Below, in pieces: positions 1-8,994 of a stretch of DNA of 64,000 nucleotides. How positions within the stretch are numbered: position 1 is the stretch's first letter; each line of letters starts with the position of its first letter. Both the position numbers and the translations under genes were made by a program. Location of the stretch: NCBI RefSeq assembly GCF_023276435.1, contig NZ_JALLPO010000018.1, forward strand, positions 113,818 through 177,817, written 5' to 3'. The stretch is from Sphaerisporangium perillae (GTDB lineage Bacteria; Actinomycetota; Actinomycetes; Streptosporangiales; Streptosporangiaceae). The notes beneath the pieces were generated by a model, which saw only the letters and a program-made list of their open reading frames with translations, was not told the DNA's origin and did not search any database.

Positions 1-5
1 TGCCG

Positions 6-1496
6 GTGATGACGAGGAATCTCGATGTGTCCGATCTCCGGATCCCGGAGGAGCCTCTGGGCGGGCTCGCGGGCCGGCACGGCGTGCGGCTGTTCTCCAC
101 GGGCGTCCTGCCCGTCGGTGCGATCGCCGTGGGTGCGATCACCGGCCGGTACGTCCCCGGCCTCGGAGCGGACGGCGCCGGCGCGGCGGCGGGGGGTTCC
201 TGGCTGAGCGGGGCGGGGCCGAGCCTGACCGGGCTGGGCGTAGGAGGCGTCGGGGCGGCCATCGTGCTCCAGGTCGCGGCGCTGCTGCTGTCGCTGCCGC
301 TCGCGCGGCTCGCCGCGCCGCTGGCGAGGCGCGAGCGGGTCATCGGCGTGGTGGACCGGCAGGTCCAGGCCTACCGCCCGGAGGTGATCTTCTACTTCTC
401 CGGCGCGCCGACCTCCGTCTATCAGGCCACCATGTGGCTGGACACGCTGGCGCGGCTCTCCCGCCGCACGATCGTCGTACTGCGCGAACGCGAGCTGCTT
501 CCGCTGCTCGGCCCGACGCCCCTCCCGGTGCTGTGCGTGCCCTCGGCGGTCGACCTGATGAACCTGCGGGGGCTGGACGGCGCCCGCCTGGCCCTCTATG
601 CCTCCAACGTCGGCAAGAACATCCACCTGCTGCGCGTGCCGGGCCTGCGCAGCGTGTTCATCGGCCACGGCGACAGCGACAAGGAGGCGTCGTTCAACCC
701 CTTCTCCAAGGTGTACGACGAGGTGTGGGTGGCCGGGCCGGCGGGCCGCGACCGCTACCTGCGCGCCCAGGTGGGCGTGCGCGACGAGAACATCGTCGAG
801 GTGGGCCGCCCGCAGCTGTCGGGGATCCGGCGGAGCGGGCCGGGCCTTGAGGCGCTCAGCGTGCTGTACGCACCCACCTGGGAGGGCTGGACCGAGGACC
901 TGTTCCACACCTCGCTCATCACGATGGGGCCGCGCATCGTCCGGACCCTGCTCGGGCACCTCCCCGCCGTGCGGCTGATCTACAAGCCGCACCCGCTCAC
1001 CGGCGAGCGCGACCCCCGCGCCGGGACCGCGCACCGGAAGATCGTGGCGATGATCGAGGCCGCGGCGCCGGAGGCAGGGCACCGGATCGTCACCGGTCCA
1101 GAACCGCACCTGTACGCCTGCTTCAACGACTGCGACCTGCTGATCACCGACATCTCCAGCGTGGTCGCCGACTTCGTGGCCGGCGGCAAGCCGTACGCCG
1201 TGACGAACGTGGCCGGGATGGCCGGCCACGTCTTTCGCGAGCGGTACCCGAGCGCGGAGGCGGCCTACCTGCTCGGCCCGGACCTGCGGGAGCTGCCGTC
1301 CGTCCTCGCCCAGCCGCGCGGCACGGGCGAGGACGACCTGGCCAGGGCGCGGCGCAGGATGAAGAGCTACCTGCTCGGCCCCGACCATCCTGACGCGATG
1401 ACGCGCTTCGACGACGCGGTCAACCGCGCGCTCGACAGGACGCCCGACAGGGCGGCGCTCCAGCGTGCGGCCTCGGCCCTGGAGCCGCGGGCCTGA
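6..1496 (+). CDS. CDP-glycerol glycerophosphotransferase-like membrane protein, possibly 5'-truncated
   Basis: The frame is open to the window edge, so the GTG at 6 may be internal and the true start may lie upstream; 496 codons are visible. The N-terminal third is hydrophobic with two likely membrane segments (about residues 33-50 and 80-100). The C-terminal part has the pattern of CDP-glycerol:poly(glycerophosphate) glycerophosphotransferases: VGRPQL near residue 268, LYAPTWEGW, IYKPHP and a late LLITDISSVVADF stretch. That family transfers glycerol phosphate from CDP-glycerol to build teichoic-acid-like wall polymers at the cytoplasmic face of the membrane. The convergent GT2 glycosyltransferase and the LCP ligase behind it support a wall-glycopolymer role. 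The exact acceptor cannot be read from the sequence. Confidence 0.72.
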   Translation: MMTRNLDVSDLRIPEEPLGGLAGRHGVRLFSTGVLPVGAIAVGAITGRYVPGLGADGAGAAAGGSWLSGAGPSLTGLGVGGVGAAIVLQVAALLLSLPLARLAAPLARRERVIGVVDRQVQAYRPEVIFYFSGAPTSVYQATMWLDTLARLSRRTIVVLRERELLPLLGPTPLPVLCVPSAVDLMNLRGLDGARLALYASNVGKNIHLLRVPGLRSVFIGHGDSDKEASFNPFSKVYDEVWVAGPAGRDRYLRAQVGVRDENIVEVGRPQLSGIRRSGPGLEALSVLYAPTWEGWTEDLFHTSLITMGPRIVRTLLGHLPAVRLIYKPHPLTGERDPRAGTAHRKIVAMIEAAAPEAGHRIVTGPEPHLYACFNDCDLLITDISSVVADFVAGGKPYAVTNVAGMAGHVFRERYPSAEAAYLLGPDLRELPSVLAQPRGTGEDDLARARRRMKSYLLGPDHPDAMTRFDDAVNRALDRTPDRAALQRAASALEPRA

Positions 1497-1530
1497 CCCC
1501 GGGTCCCTGGCCGGTCCGCGGCGACCAGGC

Positions 1531-2580
1531 CTAGAGCCCCGGGCCGCCGGGGCCTGAGGCCGTCCCCCGCGGCGGCTTGCCGAGGCTCGGCGGGCTGGTG
1601 AGAAAGCCCCAGCCCCACGAGATGTGCATGGTCGCGTACACCACCGGCAGCCGGAGCAGGGCGCCCGGGGCGAGCCCCCGACCGGTGACCAGCGAGCCGG
1701 CGAGGATCGCCGCGATGTACGCGCCGGGGATCAGCAGGCCCGGCCAGTAGAACGGCGACACGACCAGACCGAGCAGCATCGCCACGACCGCGAGCGGCGG
1801 GGCCAGGTAGCGGAGGTTGATCGTGCCCTCGTGGGTACGGGCCACGACCCTGCGCCAGCGGCCGTAGTGGAAGTACTGCTTGGCCAGGGCCTTCACGGTG
1901 GGCCGCGGCCGGTAGGAGACGCGCATGCGCGGCTGGAACCACACCAGGCCGCCGGTCTCGCGGATGCGGTGATTCATCTCCCAGTCCTGCGCGCGCTGGA
2001 AGTGCTCGTCGTAGCCGCCGACCCGCTCCAGCGCCTCCCGCCGGAAGACTCCAAGGTAGACGGTGTCGGCGGGGCCCGGCTCACCTCCGGTATGGAACCG
2101 CGCGTTGCCCACGCCGATCTTGGAGGTCATCGCGCACGCCACGGCCTGCTCGAACGGCGTGACGCCCTCGGCGGCCATGATGCCGCCCACGTTGTCCGCG
2201 CCGGTGCGTTCGAGCGTCTCGACCGCCACCTGGAGGTAGTCCTCCGGGAGCATGGCGTGCCCGTCGACGCGGGCGATGATCCCGTTGCGGGACGCGGTGA
2301 TCGCGGCGTTGAGCGCGTTCGGCGTGCGTCCGGTGGGGTTGGGCACGACCGTCACGCGGGGGTCCTCGGCCGCGAGGGCGTCGGCCACCTCCTGCGTGCG
2401 GTCATGGGACGGGCCGATGGCGAGGACGACCTCGATCGGACCGTCGTAACGTTGCGCGAGTACCTGCCGCACGGCCTCACGCAGGTGGCGCTCTTCGTTG
2501 AGCACCGGCATGACGACCGAGATCGGCGGCCAGACTCGTGTGGTCTGGCTGGTTCGGGGCGAGTCGGGGAACTCCTTCAT
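1531..2580 (-). CDS. Family 2 glycosyltransferase, membrane-anchored
   Basis: 349 residues. The start is placed at the ATG at 2580 because the GT-A fold begins right after it (ISVVMPVLNEERHL near residue 22) and the upstream codons look non-native. The nucleotide-sugar site contains RVDGHA, followed by FRREALERVGGYDE and HYGRWRRVV, the equivalents of the acidic metal site and QxxRW region. The C-terminal third has two or three hydrophobic segments. Similar proteins (succinoglycan ExoA-like) add sugars to membrane-linked glycans. It is divergent from the LCP gene with only 100 bases between the starts, so the two probably share a promoter region. The sugar donor is unknown. Confidence 0.82.
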   Translation of the reverse strand: MKEFPDSPRTSQTTRVWPPISVVMPVLNEERHLREAVRQVLAQRYDGPIEVVLAIGPSHDRTQEVADALAAEDPRVTVVPNPTGRTPNALNAAITASRNGIIARVDGHAMLPEDYLQVAVETLERTGADNVGGIMAAEGVTPFEQAVACAMTSKIGVGNARFHTGGEPGPADTVYLGVFRREALERVGGYDEHFQRAQDWEMNHRIRETGGLVWFQPRMRVSYRPRPTVKALAKQYFHYGRWRRVVARTHEGTINLRYLAPPLAVVAMLLGLVVSPFYWPGLLIPGAYIAAILAGSLVTGRGLAPGALLRLPVVYATMHISWGWGFLTSPPSLGKPPRGTASGPGGPGL

Positions 2581-2680
2581 GGCGGCGCTCACGCTACTGT
2601 ACGAGCGGGTGGGGACGGCAACCCATCGGGCGGCGCGAGCGTCCTCACCGGTGACCGTTCGAGGCGGAGGGGGCCACCAC

Positions 2681-4144
2681 GTGACCGACGACGACTCTGG
2701 TGTCCACGTCGGAGGCGACGCGTACGGCGGCGTCCGGCTGTCCCAGCGCCGCACGAAGCGGGCACGGTCGAGCGCGCGCACCGTCATCGTCACCGGCGCC
2801 CTGTCGAGCGCTGTGCTGCTCGGTTCCGGCGTCCTGTGGTTCCTGTCGAGCTACGCCACCAGCCAGATCAAGTCGGTCGAGGCGGGCACGACGGAGTCGG
2901 ACGCGCGCGGCGCGATGAACATCCTGCTCGTCGGGGTGGACAAGCGGGACGACCTCACGCGGCGGCAGCAGAACCAGCTCCACCTCGGCCGGGAGGTCGG
3001 CCAGCGCAGCGACACGATGATGGTGATCCATCTCTCGGAGGACCACTCGAAGATCACGGTGGTCAGCCTGCCCCGCGACAGCTGGGTCGACATCCCGGGC
3101 AAGGGCACCCATAAGATCAACTCGGCGTACTCCCTCGGCGGCGCGCCGCTCGCCGTCCGCACCGTGCGCAACGCGACCGGGCTGACGATCAACCACTACA
3201 TCGAAGTGAACGTGCTGGGGTTCATCAACGTCGTGGACGCCCTCGGCGGCGTCTCGGTGTGCACCCCGGTCGCCATCGACGACCAGCACACGAAGTTCAA
3301 GCTCCAGCCCGGCACCTACGAGCTGGACGGGGTGAAGGCGCTGTTCTACGCGCGCACCCGCGCCACCGCCCGTTCGGACCTCGACCGCATCGACCGGCAG
3401 CAGCAGGTCATCTCGGCGCTGCTCCAGCGGGCCCTCAGCGGCGGCACCCTCGCCAACCCCGCGAAGCTCACCGGGCTGGTCTCCTCGACCCTCAAGACCC
3501 TCACCGTCGACCAGGCCCTGGCCAAGGACCTGCTCGGCCTCGCCGACCAGCTCAAGGACGTGTCCACCGACGACGTGGCCTTCACCACGGTCCCGCTGGC
3601 CGACGTGAACTACCAGGCCCCCACGGGCGAGTCGGCGGTGCTGTGGGACAAGGCGGCCGCCCGCGACCTGTTCAGGCGCATCGCGGCCGACGAGCCGCTG
3701 GTCAAGCCGGCCACCGCCAAGAGCGCCACCCCGACGCCCTCCGCGACGTCATCGGCCTCCGCGCTCACCGTCGCGCCCTCGCGCATCGCGGTCCGCGTGG
3801 TCAACGGCACCGCCATCACCGGCCTCGGCGCGCGGACCAAGACCGACCTGCTGAAGGTGGGGTTCCAGGTGCCGTCTTCCCCTGGCGACACCACGCCCAG
3901 GAACCACGTCGAGACCCTCGTCCGCTACCCGGCCGGCCGTGAGGACTCCGCCCGCACCGTCGCCGCCGCCATCCCCGGAGCCGAGCTGCGCCAGGCCGAC
4001 GTCCCGGGCATCGAGGTCGTCGTGGGCTCCAAGTACAAGGGGACCAAGAAGGTCACCGTCAAGGAGGCCGCCCCCACGGCCACGCCCTCCGCCACCACGA
4101 CCCCGATCGCCAAGACCGCCACCGAGAACATCTGCAAGAATTGA
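2681..4144 (+). CDS. LytR-CpsA-Psr (LCP) family cell-wall glycopolymer ligase with C-terminal LytR_C domain
   Basis: 487 residues from the GTG at 2681, which has a GGAGGGGG ribosome site just upstream. A basic, Ser/Arg-rich cytoplasmic tail precedes one membrane anchor (about residues 30-52). The extracytoplasmic LCP domain follows, with its usual marks: MNILLVGVDKR, RSDTMMVIHL, VVSLPRDSWVDIPG, KINSAY, GLTINHYIEVN, YARTRATARSDLDRIDRQQ. A low-complexity Ser/Thr/Pro linker then leads to a LytR_C domain (RVVNGTAITGLGARTKTDL). LCP proteins transfer lipid-linked anionic glycopolymers or arabinogalactan-like chains onto peptidoglycan. Here it probably attaches the polymer made by the two neighbouring transferases. 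Confidence 0.93.
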   Translation: MTDDDSGVHVGGDAYGGVRLSQRRTKRARSSARTVIVTGALSSAVLLGSGVLWFLSSYATSQIKSVEAGTTESDARGAMNILLVGVDKRDDLTRRQQNQLHLGREVGQRSDTMMVIHLSEDHSKITVVSLPRDSWVDIPGKGTHKINSAYSLGGAPLAVRTVRNATGLTINHYIEVNVLGFINVVDALGGVSVCTPVAIDDQHTKFKLQPGTYELDGVKALFYARTRATARSDLDRIDRQQQVISALLQRALSGGTLANPAKLTGLVSSTLKTLTVDQALAKDLLGLADQLKDVSTDDVAFTTVPLADVNYQAPTGESAVLWDKAAARDLFRRIAADEPLVKPATAKSATPTPSATSSASALTVAPSRIAVRVVNGTAITGLGARTKTDLLKVGFQVPSSPGDTTPRNHVETLVRYPAGREDSARTVAAAIPGAELRQADVPGIEVVVGSKYKGTKKVTVKEAAPTATPSATTTPIAKTATENICKN

Positions 4145-4177
4145 CCCACCGTCCAGCCGCGCCCGCGGCCCGCCCTT

Positions 4178-4206
4178 CCCCGTCCGCGAGACAGCGCCCG
4201 ACGGGG
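4178..4206. terminator. Candidate bidirectional terminator
   Basis: CCCCGTC (4178-4184) and GACGGGG (4200-4206) form a 7-bp stem between two convergent genes. An outer arm pair, GGCCCGCCCT (4167-4176) and AGGGCGGGCC (4222-4231), is also perfectly complementary, so a nested stem is possible. There is no U-tract, as is common in actinobacteria. The outer right arm overlaps the end of the next coding region. Confidence 0.4.
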
Positions 4207-4214
4207 TACGGGAC

Positions 4215-4877
4215 TCACGCGAGGGCGGGCCGGTCGGCGCGGTCCACCGGGCCGTGCTGCGCCTCGCCCTGGGCCACCCGCCAGCCCAGCGGGGCCAGCG
4301 CGAGCCAGTAGCACACGGCGCCGATGGGGAGCAGATCCAGGTCGACCGCCATCACGGTGGTGCCCACCACGATCAGGACCGGGCTCCAGCCGCCGACCCG
4401 TGGCGGCTTGGCCATCGCGAGCAGCACGACCAGGGCGAGCAGGCCGACGTAGAACAGCACCGGCCCCACGGTGTAGAACGCGGGCTTCACCCCGGCGTAG
4501 CCCTGCACCTGCTCGAAGAGCCGGCTCATCTCCGGATGGTCCGCCGCGCGCATGCCCACGACGAGATCGATGACGATCTGCCCCACCGAGGCCGCCAGGC
4601 CGAGCAGGGCGATCACCGTGCTCCCGGTCGCCGTGAGCTTCAGGCCGGTGGTACGGCCGGTCACCATGCGGCGCAGGCCGAGGACGACGGGGCCGAACAG
4701 CAGCAGCCCGATCAGGAAGGCCACGTGGCCGGTGGTCCAGGCGACGCCCGGCCCCCGGACGCCGTCCATCCCGTCGAGCAACCGGAGGATCCCGTAGGCC
4801 AGGACGAGAAGCGGCGCGGCGACGAACGACATCCCGATGTAGACGTCACGGGGGGTGGGGAATGACCGAATCGACAT
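4215..4877 (-). CDS. Multi-pass membrane protein of unknown function
   Basis: 220 residues from the ATG at 4877, chosen because a GGAG site lies seven bases upstream; longer starts add only a Gly/Ser-rich tail. About six hydrophobic helices are visible: VYIGMSFVAAPLLVLAYGIL, then HVAFLIGLLLFG, STVIALLGLAASVGQIVIDLVVG, FYTVGPVLFYVGLLALVVLLAMA, PVLIVVGTTVMAVDLDLLPIG and a final short one. There is no catalytic motif I recognise. It is convergent with the LCP gene and in the same direction as purC, but 221 bases separate it from purC. Confidence 0.7.
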   Translation of the reverse strand: MSIRSFPTPRDVYIGMSFVAAPLLVLAYGILRLLDGMDGVRGPGVAWTTGHVAFLIGLLLFGPVVLGLRRMVTGRTTGLKLTATGSTVIALLGLAASVGQIVIDLVVGMRAADHPEMSRLFEQVQGYAGVKPAFYTVGPVLFYVGLLALVVLLAMAKPPRVGGWSPVLIVVGTTVMAVDLDLLPIGAVCYWLALAPLGWRVAQGEAQHGPVDRADRPALA

Positions 4878-5098
4878 GCTCCGATGATGGGCCGCGCCCC
4901 CGCCCGCCCCCATCAGGGATGACCCCCGACCCGACCCTGACGCCTCCCCCATCGCACCCCGGCACGGCCCCCCATCGACCCATGACAGAACCCCGCGAAT
5001 CCGGGATCATGGGGGGATGGCGCCCCTGACACGGGCACTGTATGGGCGCGACGGGGCACGTTGAGGGCCGCGCGGCCACGGCGAGTTGAGGGCTCCGG

Positions 5099-5929
5099 CT
5101 ACAAGGACTTGCCGGTGATGCGCTCGTACGCCTCGAGGTAGCGGGCGCGGGTGACGTCGACGACCTCCTGGGGAAGCTCGGGCGCGGGCTCCTTCTTGTC
5201 CCACCCGCTGCCGGTGGCCCAGTCGCGGACGTACTGCTTGTCGAAGGCGAACTGCGGGCGGCCCGGCTCCCACTGGTCGGCGGGCCAGAACCGCGATGAG
5301 TCGGACGTCAGCACCTCATCGCCCAGCGTCAGAGTGCCGTCGGCCGCCCGGCCGAACTCGAGCTTGGTGTCGGCGATGATGATGCCCCGCTCGGCGGCCA
5401 GCTCCGAACCGCGACGGTAGACCTCGAGCGTGAGTCGCCGCAGCTCCTCGGCGGTCTCGGCGCCCTCCTGGGCGGCCACGTCGTCGTAGGTGATGAACTC
5501 GTCGTGCGCGCCGAGCTGAGCCTTGGTGGTCGGCGTGAAGACCGGCTCGGGCAGCTTGGAGCCCTCCACGAGCCCGGCCGGCAGCGCCACCCCCGACACC
5601 GAGCCGCTCGCCTGGTACTCCTTCAGGCCCAGCCCGGCGAGGTAACCGCGCGCGATGCACTCGACGGGCACCATGTCGAGCTTGCGGCAGCGCACGGCCC
5701 GGCCCGCGAACTCCTCGGGGACGTCGGTCGCCGAGATCACGTGGTTGGGAACGACGTCCGCGAGCTGCTCGAACCACCACAGCGACAGCTGCGTCAGGAC
5801 CTTCCCCTTGTCGGGGATCGGCGTCGGCAGGATCGCGTCGTAGACCGAGATGCGATCGGACGCCACGAGGATGATGTCCCCTCGGTCCTCGTAGACGTCC
5901 CGGACCTTCCCGGAGTGGAGAAGCTTCAC
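5099..5929 (-). CDS. purC: Phosphoribosylaminoimidazole-succinocarboxamide synthase (SAICAR synthetase)
   Basis: 276 residues starting at the GTG at 5929, which has a GGGGGCAGG site directly upstream and places KLLHSGKVRDVYE at the N-terminus, as in the family. Other marks are SVYDAILPTPIPDKGKVL, VPVECIARGYLAGLGLKEY, KLPEPVFTPTTKA, IIIADTKLEFG and SSRFWPADQW. PurC joins CAIR and aspartate with ATP in the eighth step of IMP synthesis. It is monocistronic here and lies 14 kb from purE-purK. No regulatory site is evident in the 221 bases downstream. Confidence 0.97.
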   Translation of the reverse strand: MKLLHSGKVRDVYEDRGDIILVASDRISVYDAILPTPIPDKGKVLTQLSLWWFEQLADVVPNHVISATDVPEEFAGRAVRCRKLDMVPVECIARGYLAGLGLKEYQASGSVSGVALPAGLVEGSKLPEPVFTPTTKAQLGAHDEFITYDDVAAQEGAETAEELRRLTLEVYRRGSELAAERGIIIADTKLEFGRAADGTLTLGDEVLTSDSSRFWPADQWEPGRPQFAFDKQYVRDWATGSGWDKKEPAPELPQEVVDVTRARYLEAYERITGKSL

Positions 5930-6185
5930 CCTGCCCCCTGCTGTTCCGCTTGCGACCGGGCACAAGGCTACCGCCGGCCCCCTGGCCGCCCTGCAGGTGG
6001 CCGCGCCTTCGCGCCTGCCCGCGTGGACGCCCGAAAAGCCTGGTCACGACGGATGTCGTGCGGCCCGGCCGGTGAACGCGACCGGCCGGCTCCTGTCCGT
6101 GCCGCTCGATGGATCGGGCACTGCATACCAGAGATCGACAAATCATCCTAACTACTACCAATGCTCGCTATAAGCACTTATCCCC

Positions 6186-6214
6186 TTGACCTGGACAGGT
6201 CAGGCCCGTAAAGA
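6186..6214 (+). promoter_or_regulatory. Candidate sigma-70-type promoter overlapped by a 16-bp palindrome
   Basis: TTGACC (6186-6191) and TAAAGA (6209-6214) are separated by 17 bases. The -35 element lies inside the perfect palindrome TGACCTG-GA-CAGGTCA (6187-6202), which is well placed for a dimeric repressor. The rest of the roughly 400-base purC to proline-rich-protein gap (5930-6336) shows nothing else I can name. Confidence 0.45.
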
Positions 6215-6336
6215 TCGACACCTGTTAGTGGTCGGAAGTGATACCTCGCATTCGTTTCATCTGCTCCATCCCGCCGTACGCAGGTACTGACCGCATGTCG
6301 CACGATGTACCCGCTCAGGGAGAATCAGGCAGCGCC

Positions 6337-8013
6337 ATGAACGATCCGAGAGAAACAGGACCGCATAACGAGCCGCTCCCGGGCGGCCCGACCGCACACG
6401 GCGCCCAGCCCCCGCACGACGGACAACCTCCGTATGGCGGGCAACCTCCACACGGCGGGCAACCCGCGTACGGCAGCCGGCCTCCGTACGGCCAGCAACC
6501 CCCGCACCGCGGGCAACCTCCCTACGGCGGACAACCCGCGTACGGCAGCCGGCCTCCGTACGGCCGGCAACCCCCGCACGGCGGCCAGCCTCCGCACGGC
6601 GCACAGCCTCCCTACGGCGCACAGCCTCCGCACCACCAGCAGCCTCCGCGCGGCGGGCAGCCTCCGTACGGTCCGCCGGGGGCTCCCGCCCAGCCGCCCT
6701 ACGGCGCCACGCCTCCGTGGCAGACCATGCCCGGGCCCCGCGGACCTGTACCGCCCGCGCCCGGAGGCCCGCGGCGGCGGCGCGGGCTCCTCATAGGCGG
6801 CGCGATCGTGCTGGCCTGCCTCGTCGTCGCCGGCGGCGTCGGGGTCGGGGTCGTGACCGTCATCTCGAACCGCGCCGCCACCGTGACCACCCCCACACCG
6901 GTCGCCAAGCCGACGGGCCCGGACACTGCGGCCAAGCTCCGCGAAGCGGTGTCCAACCTCTCCGGCCTCCCCGCGATCCGCTACAAGGGCACGCTGGGCG
7001 GCGCGAGCACCAGCGTGGGTCTCGATGTCACGGTGATGAAGGGGGGAGCGGCTTACGGCAGGTTGACCGTGAAGGGCAGCAAGGTGGACGTGCTGTCCGT
7101 GGACGACTTCTCGTCGAAGAAGACGTTCCTGAAGGGCAACCTGGGCTATTGGACCGCCAGAGGCGTCCCGGCGGCCATCGCCAAGAACTACCTCGGCAAG
7201 TGGGTCAAGATCCCCGCTGGCAAGACGACCGCCACCGCCTTCGACACCCTCGTCCCGTCCAAGCTGGCACAGATGGTCAACCCGCCCGGGACGACACCGC
7301 ACGCCGCGCCGGAGCCGGGCAAGCAGGTCAACGGAGTCCCGACACAGGTGCTCCTGCTTCCGATCGGCCGGGTCCACATGACCACCACGCCGCCCTATCG
7401 CATCGTCCGCATCGAGCTGCCGAAGACGGGCGGCGACGGCGGTGGGCTGGGCGGCGGCAAGGATCCCGGCATTCCCGGCATCACGGACGTCGCCGGCCAG
7501 GGTCGTCCGGCATTTCAGCCGGCGCTTTCCCGGCCGTCCACTGGCCGGCTCGCTGGAGGACACCTCGACCTGACGGCGCTGAGCCCACAAGACGCGCAGG
7601 TCTCCGCCGGCAGCCTTAAGGCCAAGATCGGGCAGCTGCGGAGTTCGATCGACTCGCAGGTGAGCATCCAGGTGAAGGGCACCGGAAGCCTCTCACCCTG
7701 CGACTCCTCCGCCTGCACCGCCCACGCGCGGCTCGGCAACCGTCTCCTCGGCAAGGATCCCGACCACCGGCTGAAGCCGAAGGTCGCCATCGACGTCACC
7801 ATCGCCTTCCGCCTGGACGGCTCGCCGATCGGCTCGTGCAAGCGCACGATCGTCATGCGGATGAACAGCGTCGGCGCGGTATCGTGCGGCATCACCTACC
7901 ACGCCAACCCCGGCCAGAGCCACTCCATGGCCGCACGGATCACCGCCCTGCCCCGCAGCATGACCAAGGCGAGCATCGACGACATGCTGGAAGTCCTGAA
8001 AAGGAAGAATTGA
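6337..8013 (+). CDS. Pro/Gly/Gln-rich single-pass membrane protein with LppX-like extracellular region
   Basis: 558 residues from the ATG at 6337, preceded by AGGGAGA with long spacing; in-frame starts at 6238 and 6295 are possible. Residues about 10-145 are repeats on a PPYGGQPPHGGQ theme. A basic RRRR stretch and one membrane helix (VLACLVVAGGVGVGVVTVIS) come next. The outside region contains LREAVSNLSGLPAIRYKG and YGRLTVKGSKVDVLS, reminiscent of LppX/LprG-type lipoprotein folds, and a later part has paired cysteines (SPCDSSACTAH). Proteins of this shape are usually surface proteins of unknown role. A promoter with an operator-like palindrome lies upstream. Confidence 0.7.
   Translation: MNDPRETGPHNEPLPGGPTAHGAQPPHDGQPPYGGQPPHGGQPAYGSRPPYGQQPPHRGQPPYGGQPAYGSRPPYGRQPPHGGQPPHGAQPPYGAQPPHHQQPPRGGQPPYGPPGAPAQPPYGATPPWQTMPGPRGPVPPAPGGPRRRRGLLIGGAIVLACLVVAGGVGVGVVTVISNRAATVTTPTPVAKPTGPDTAAKLREAVSNLSGLPAIRYKGTLGGASTSVGLDVTVMKGGAAYGRLTVKGSKVDVLSVDDFSSKKTFLKGNLGYWTARGVPAAIAKNYLGKWVKIPAGKTTATAFDTLVPSKLAQMVNPPGTTPHAAPEPGKQVNGVPTQVLLLPIGRVHMTTTPPYRIVRIELPKTGGDGGGLGGGKDPGIPGITDVAGQGRPAFQPALSRPSTGRLAGGHLDLTALSPQDAQVSAGSLKAKIGQLRSSIDSQVSIQVKGTGSLSPCDSSACTAHARLGNRLLGKDPDHRLKPKVAIDVTIAFRLDGSPIGSCKRTIVMRMNSVGAVSCGITYHANPGQSHSMAARITALPRSMTKASIDDMLEVLKRKN
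6461..6590 (+). repeat. In-frame 72-bp tandem duplication coding the proline-rich tail
   Basis: The segment starting AACCCGCGTACGG at 6461 recurs at 6533, 72 bases (24 codons) later, with few differences. Shorter 12-18 base echoes of CCTCCGTACGGC surround it. It lies wholly inside the repetitive cytoplasmic tail of the membrane protein at 6337-8013. Confidence 0.75.
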
Positions 8014-8041
8014 CGCGCCGGAGCCGTCCGCCGGCGACGTG

Positions 8042-8851
8042 TCAGGGCACGACCGCGACGGTGATCATGTGGTCGGCGACGCCCAGCAGGGTCGGCTCGT
8101 GTTCGGACCGGCGGGCGACGTCCAGCAGCAGCGCCCTGCGCTCCGGATCGTCCAGCCATTCGTCGATGTCGGCGTAGAGGGCGAAGACCCCTTCCAGCGC
8201 ATGGCGCCGCGCGTCGGGCAGCCCCGCGTCGGCGAACTCGCCGATGATCTCGTCGGAGTCGTGGAAGTACGCGGTGGTGAAGCCCACGCCGTCGTTCTCC
8301 CGTAACAGCCCGGTGCGCGCGCACTCGTCCGCGACTTCGCGCACGGCCGGGTCGGTGTAGCGGTCCAGCCGGATCATGTGGTGCACGGCGGCCCATCTGC
8401 TGATGGTCGCCGCCGCGACCATCCCGCCCGGGCGAGCGACCCGGCGCGCCTCGGCCAGCGCACGTACCCGGTCACCTCTGGTGGTCAGGTGGTACAGCGG
8501 GCCGAGCAGCAGGACGGCGTCCGCCGAGGCGTCCGCGGCCTCCAGCGCCCGCGCGTCGCCGAGACGCGCCACGACCCCGGCCAGCCGCCCGGCCTGCTCG
8601 ACGTGCGTCGGCACCGGATCGATCAACTCGACGTCGTAGCCGTCGGCCGCGAGCCACTCGGCGTGCACCCCGCTGGCACCGCCCACATCGAGCACGCGGG
8701 CCGGCGCGGGTGGCAGGACTCGGCGCAGCACATCCTGCGTGCGCCAGAACTCCAGCCGGTTACGGCCCGAGCGCAGCCGGCCGTCTTCCCTGCCCTGCAA
8801 GTAGTGCCCCATGACCTCCGGGGCGATGCGCGAGGACGGTGATCCGCTCAT
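8042..8851 (-). CDS. Class I SAM-dependent methyltransferase
   Basis: 269 residues from the ATG at 8851; an ATG at 8863 and one at 8812 (MGHYLQGREDGRL) are alternatives. Motif I is VLDVGGASGVHAEW, with VELIDPVP as the acidic loop binding the ribose of S-adenosylmethionine, then ADAVLLLGPLYHL and GGMVAAATISRW. It is therefore a soluble Rossmann-fold methyltransferase. The ADAVLLLGPLYHLT pattern is common in small-molecule methyltransferases of the UbiE/Methyltransf_11 type, but the substrate cannot be told. It is convergent with the proline-rich protein (28-base gap) and divergent from the glutamine-synthetase-like gene. Confidence 0.85.
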   Translation of the reverse strand: MSGSPSSRIAPEVMGHYLQGREDGRLRSGRNRLEFWRTQDVLRRVLPPAPARVLDVGGASGVHAEWLAADGYDVELIDPVPTHVEQAGRLAGVVARLGDARALEAADASADAVLLLGPLYHLTTRGDRVRALAEARRVARPGGMVAAATISRWAAVHHMIRLDRYTDPAVREVADECARTGLLRENDGVGFTTAYFHDSDEIIGEFADAGLPDARRHALEGVFALYADIDEWLDDPERRALLLDVARRSEHEPTLLGVADHMITVAVVP

Positions 8852-8994
8852 GCCCGCAAGCATGCCCAGGCGAAGGCCGCGGCATCAACGTCTTTATCGG
8901 GGCTCCCGGTCGACACGGACGTGCCCGACCATGGCTCCTGTGGCCGGCGGCAGAGCTCCGGCAGGACGACACTGGGGGTGCGGAGGTGAGCGGA

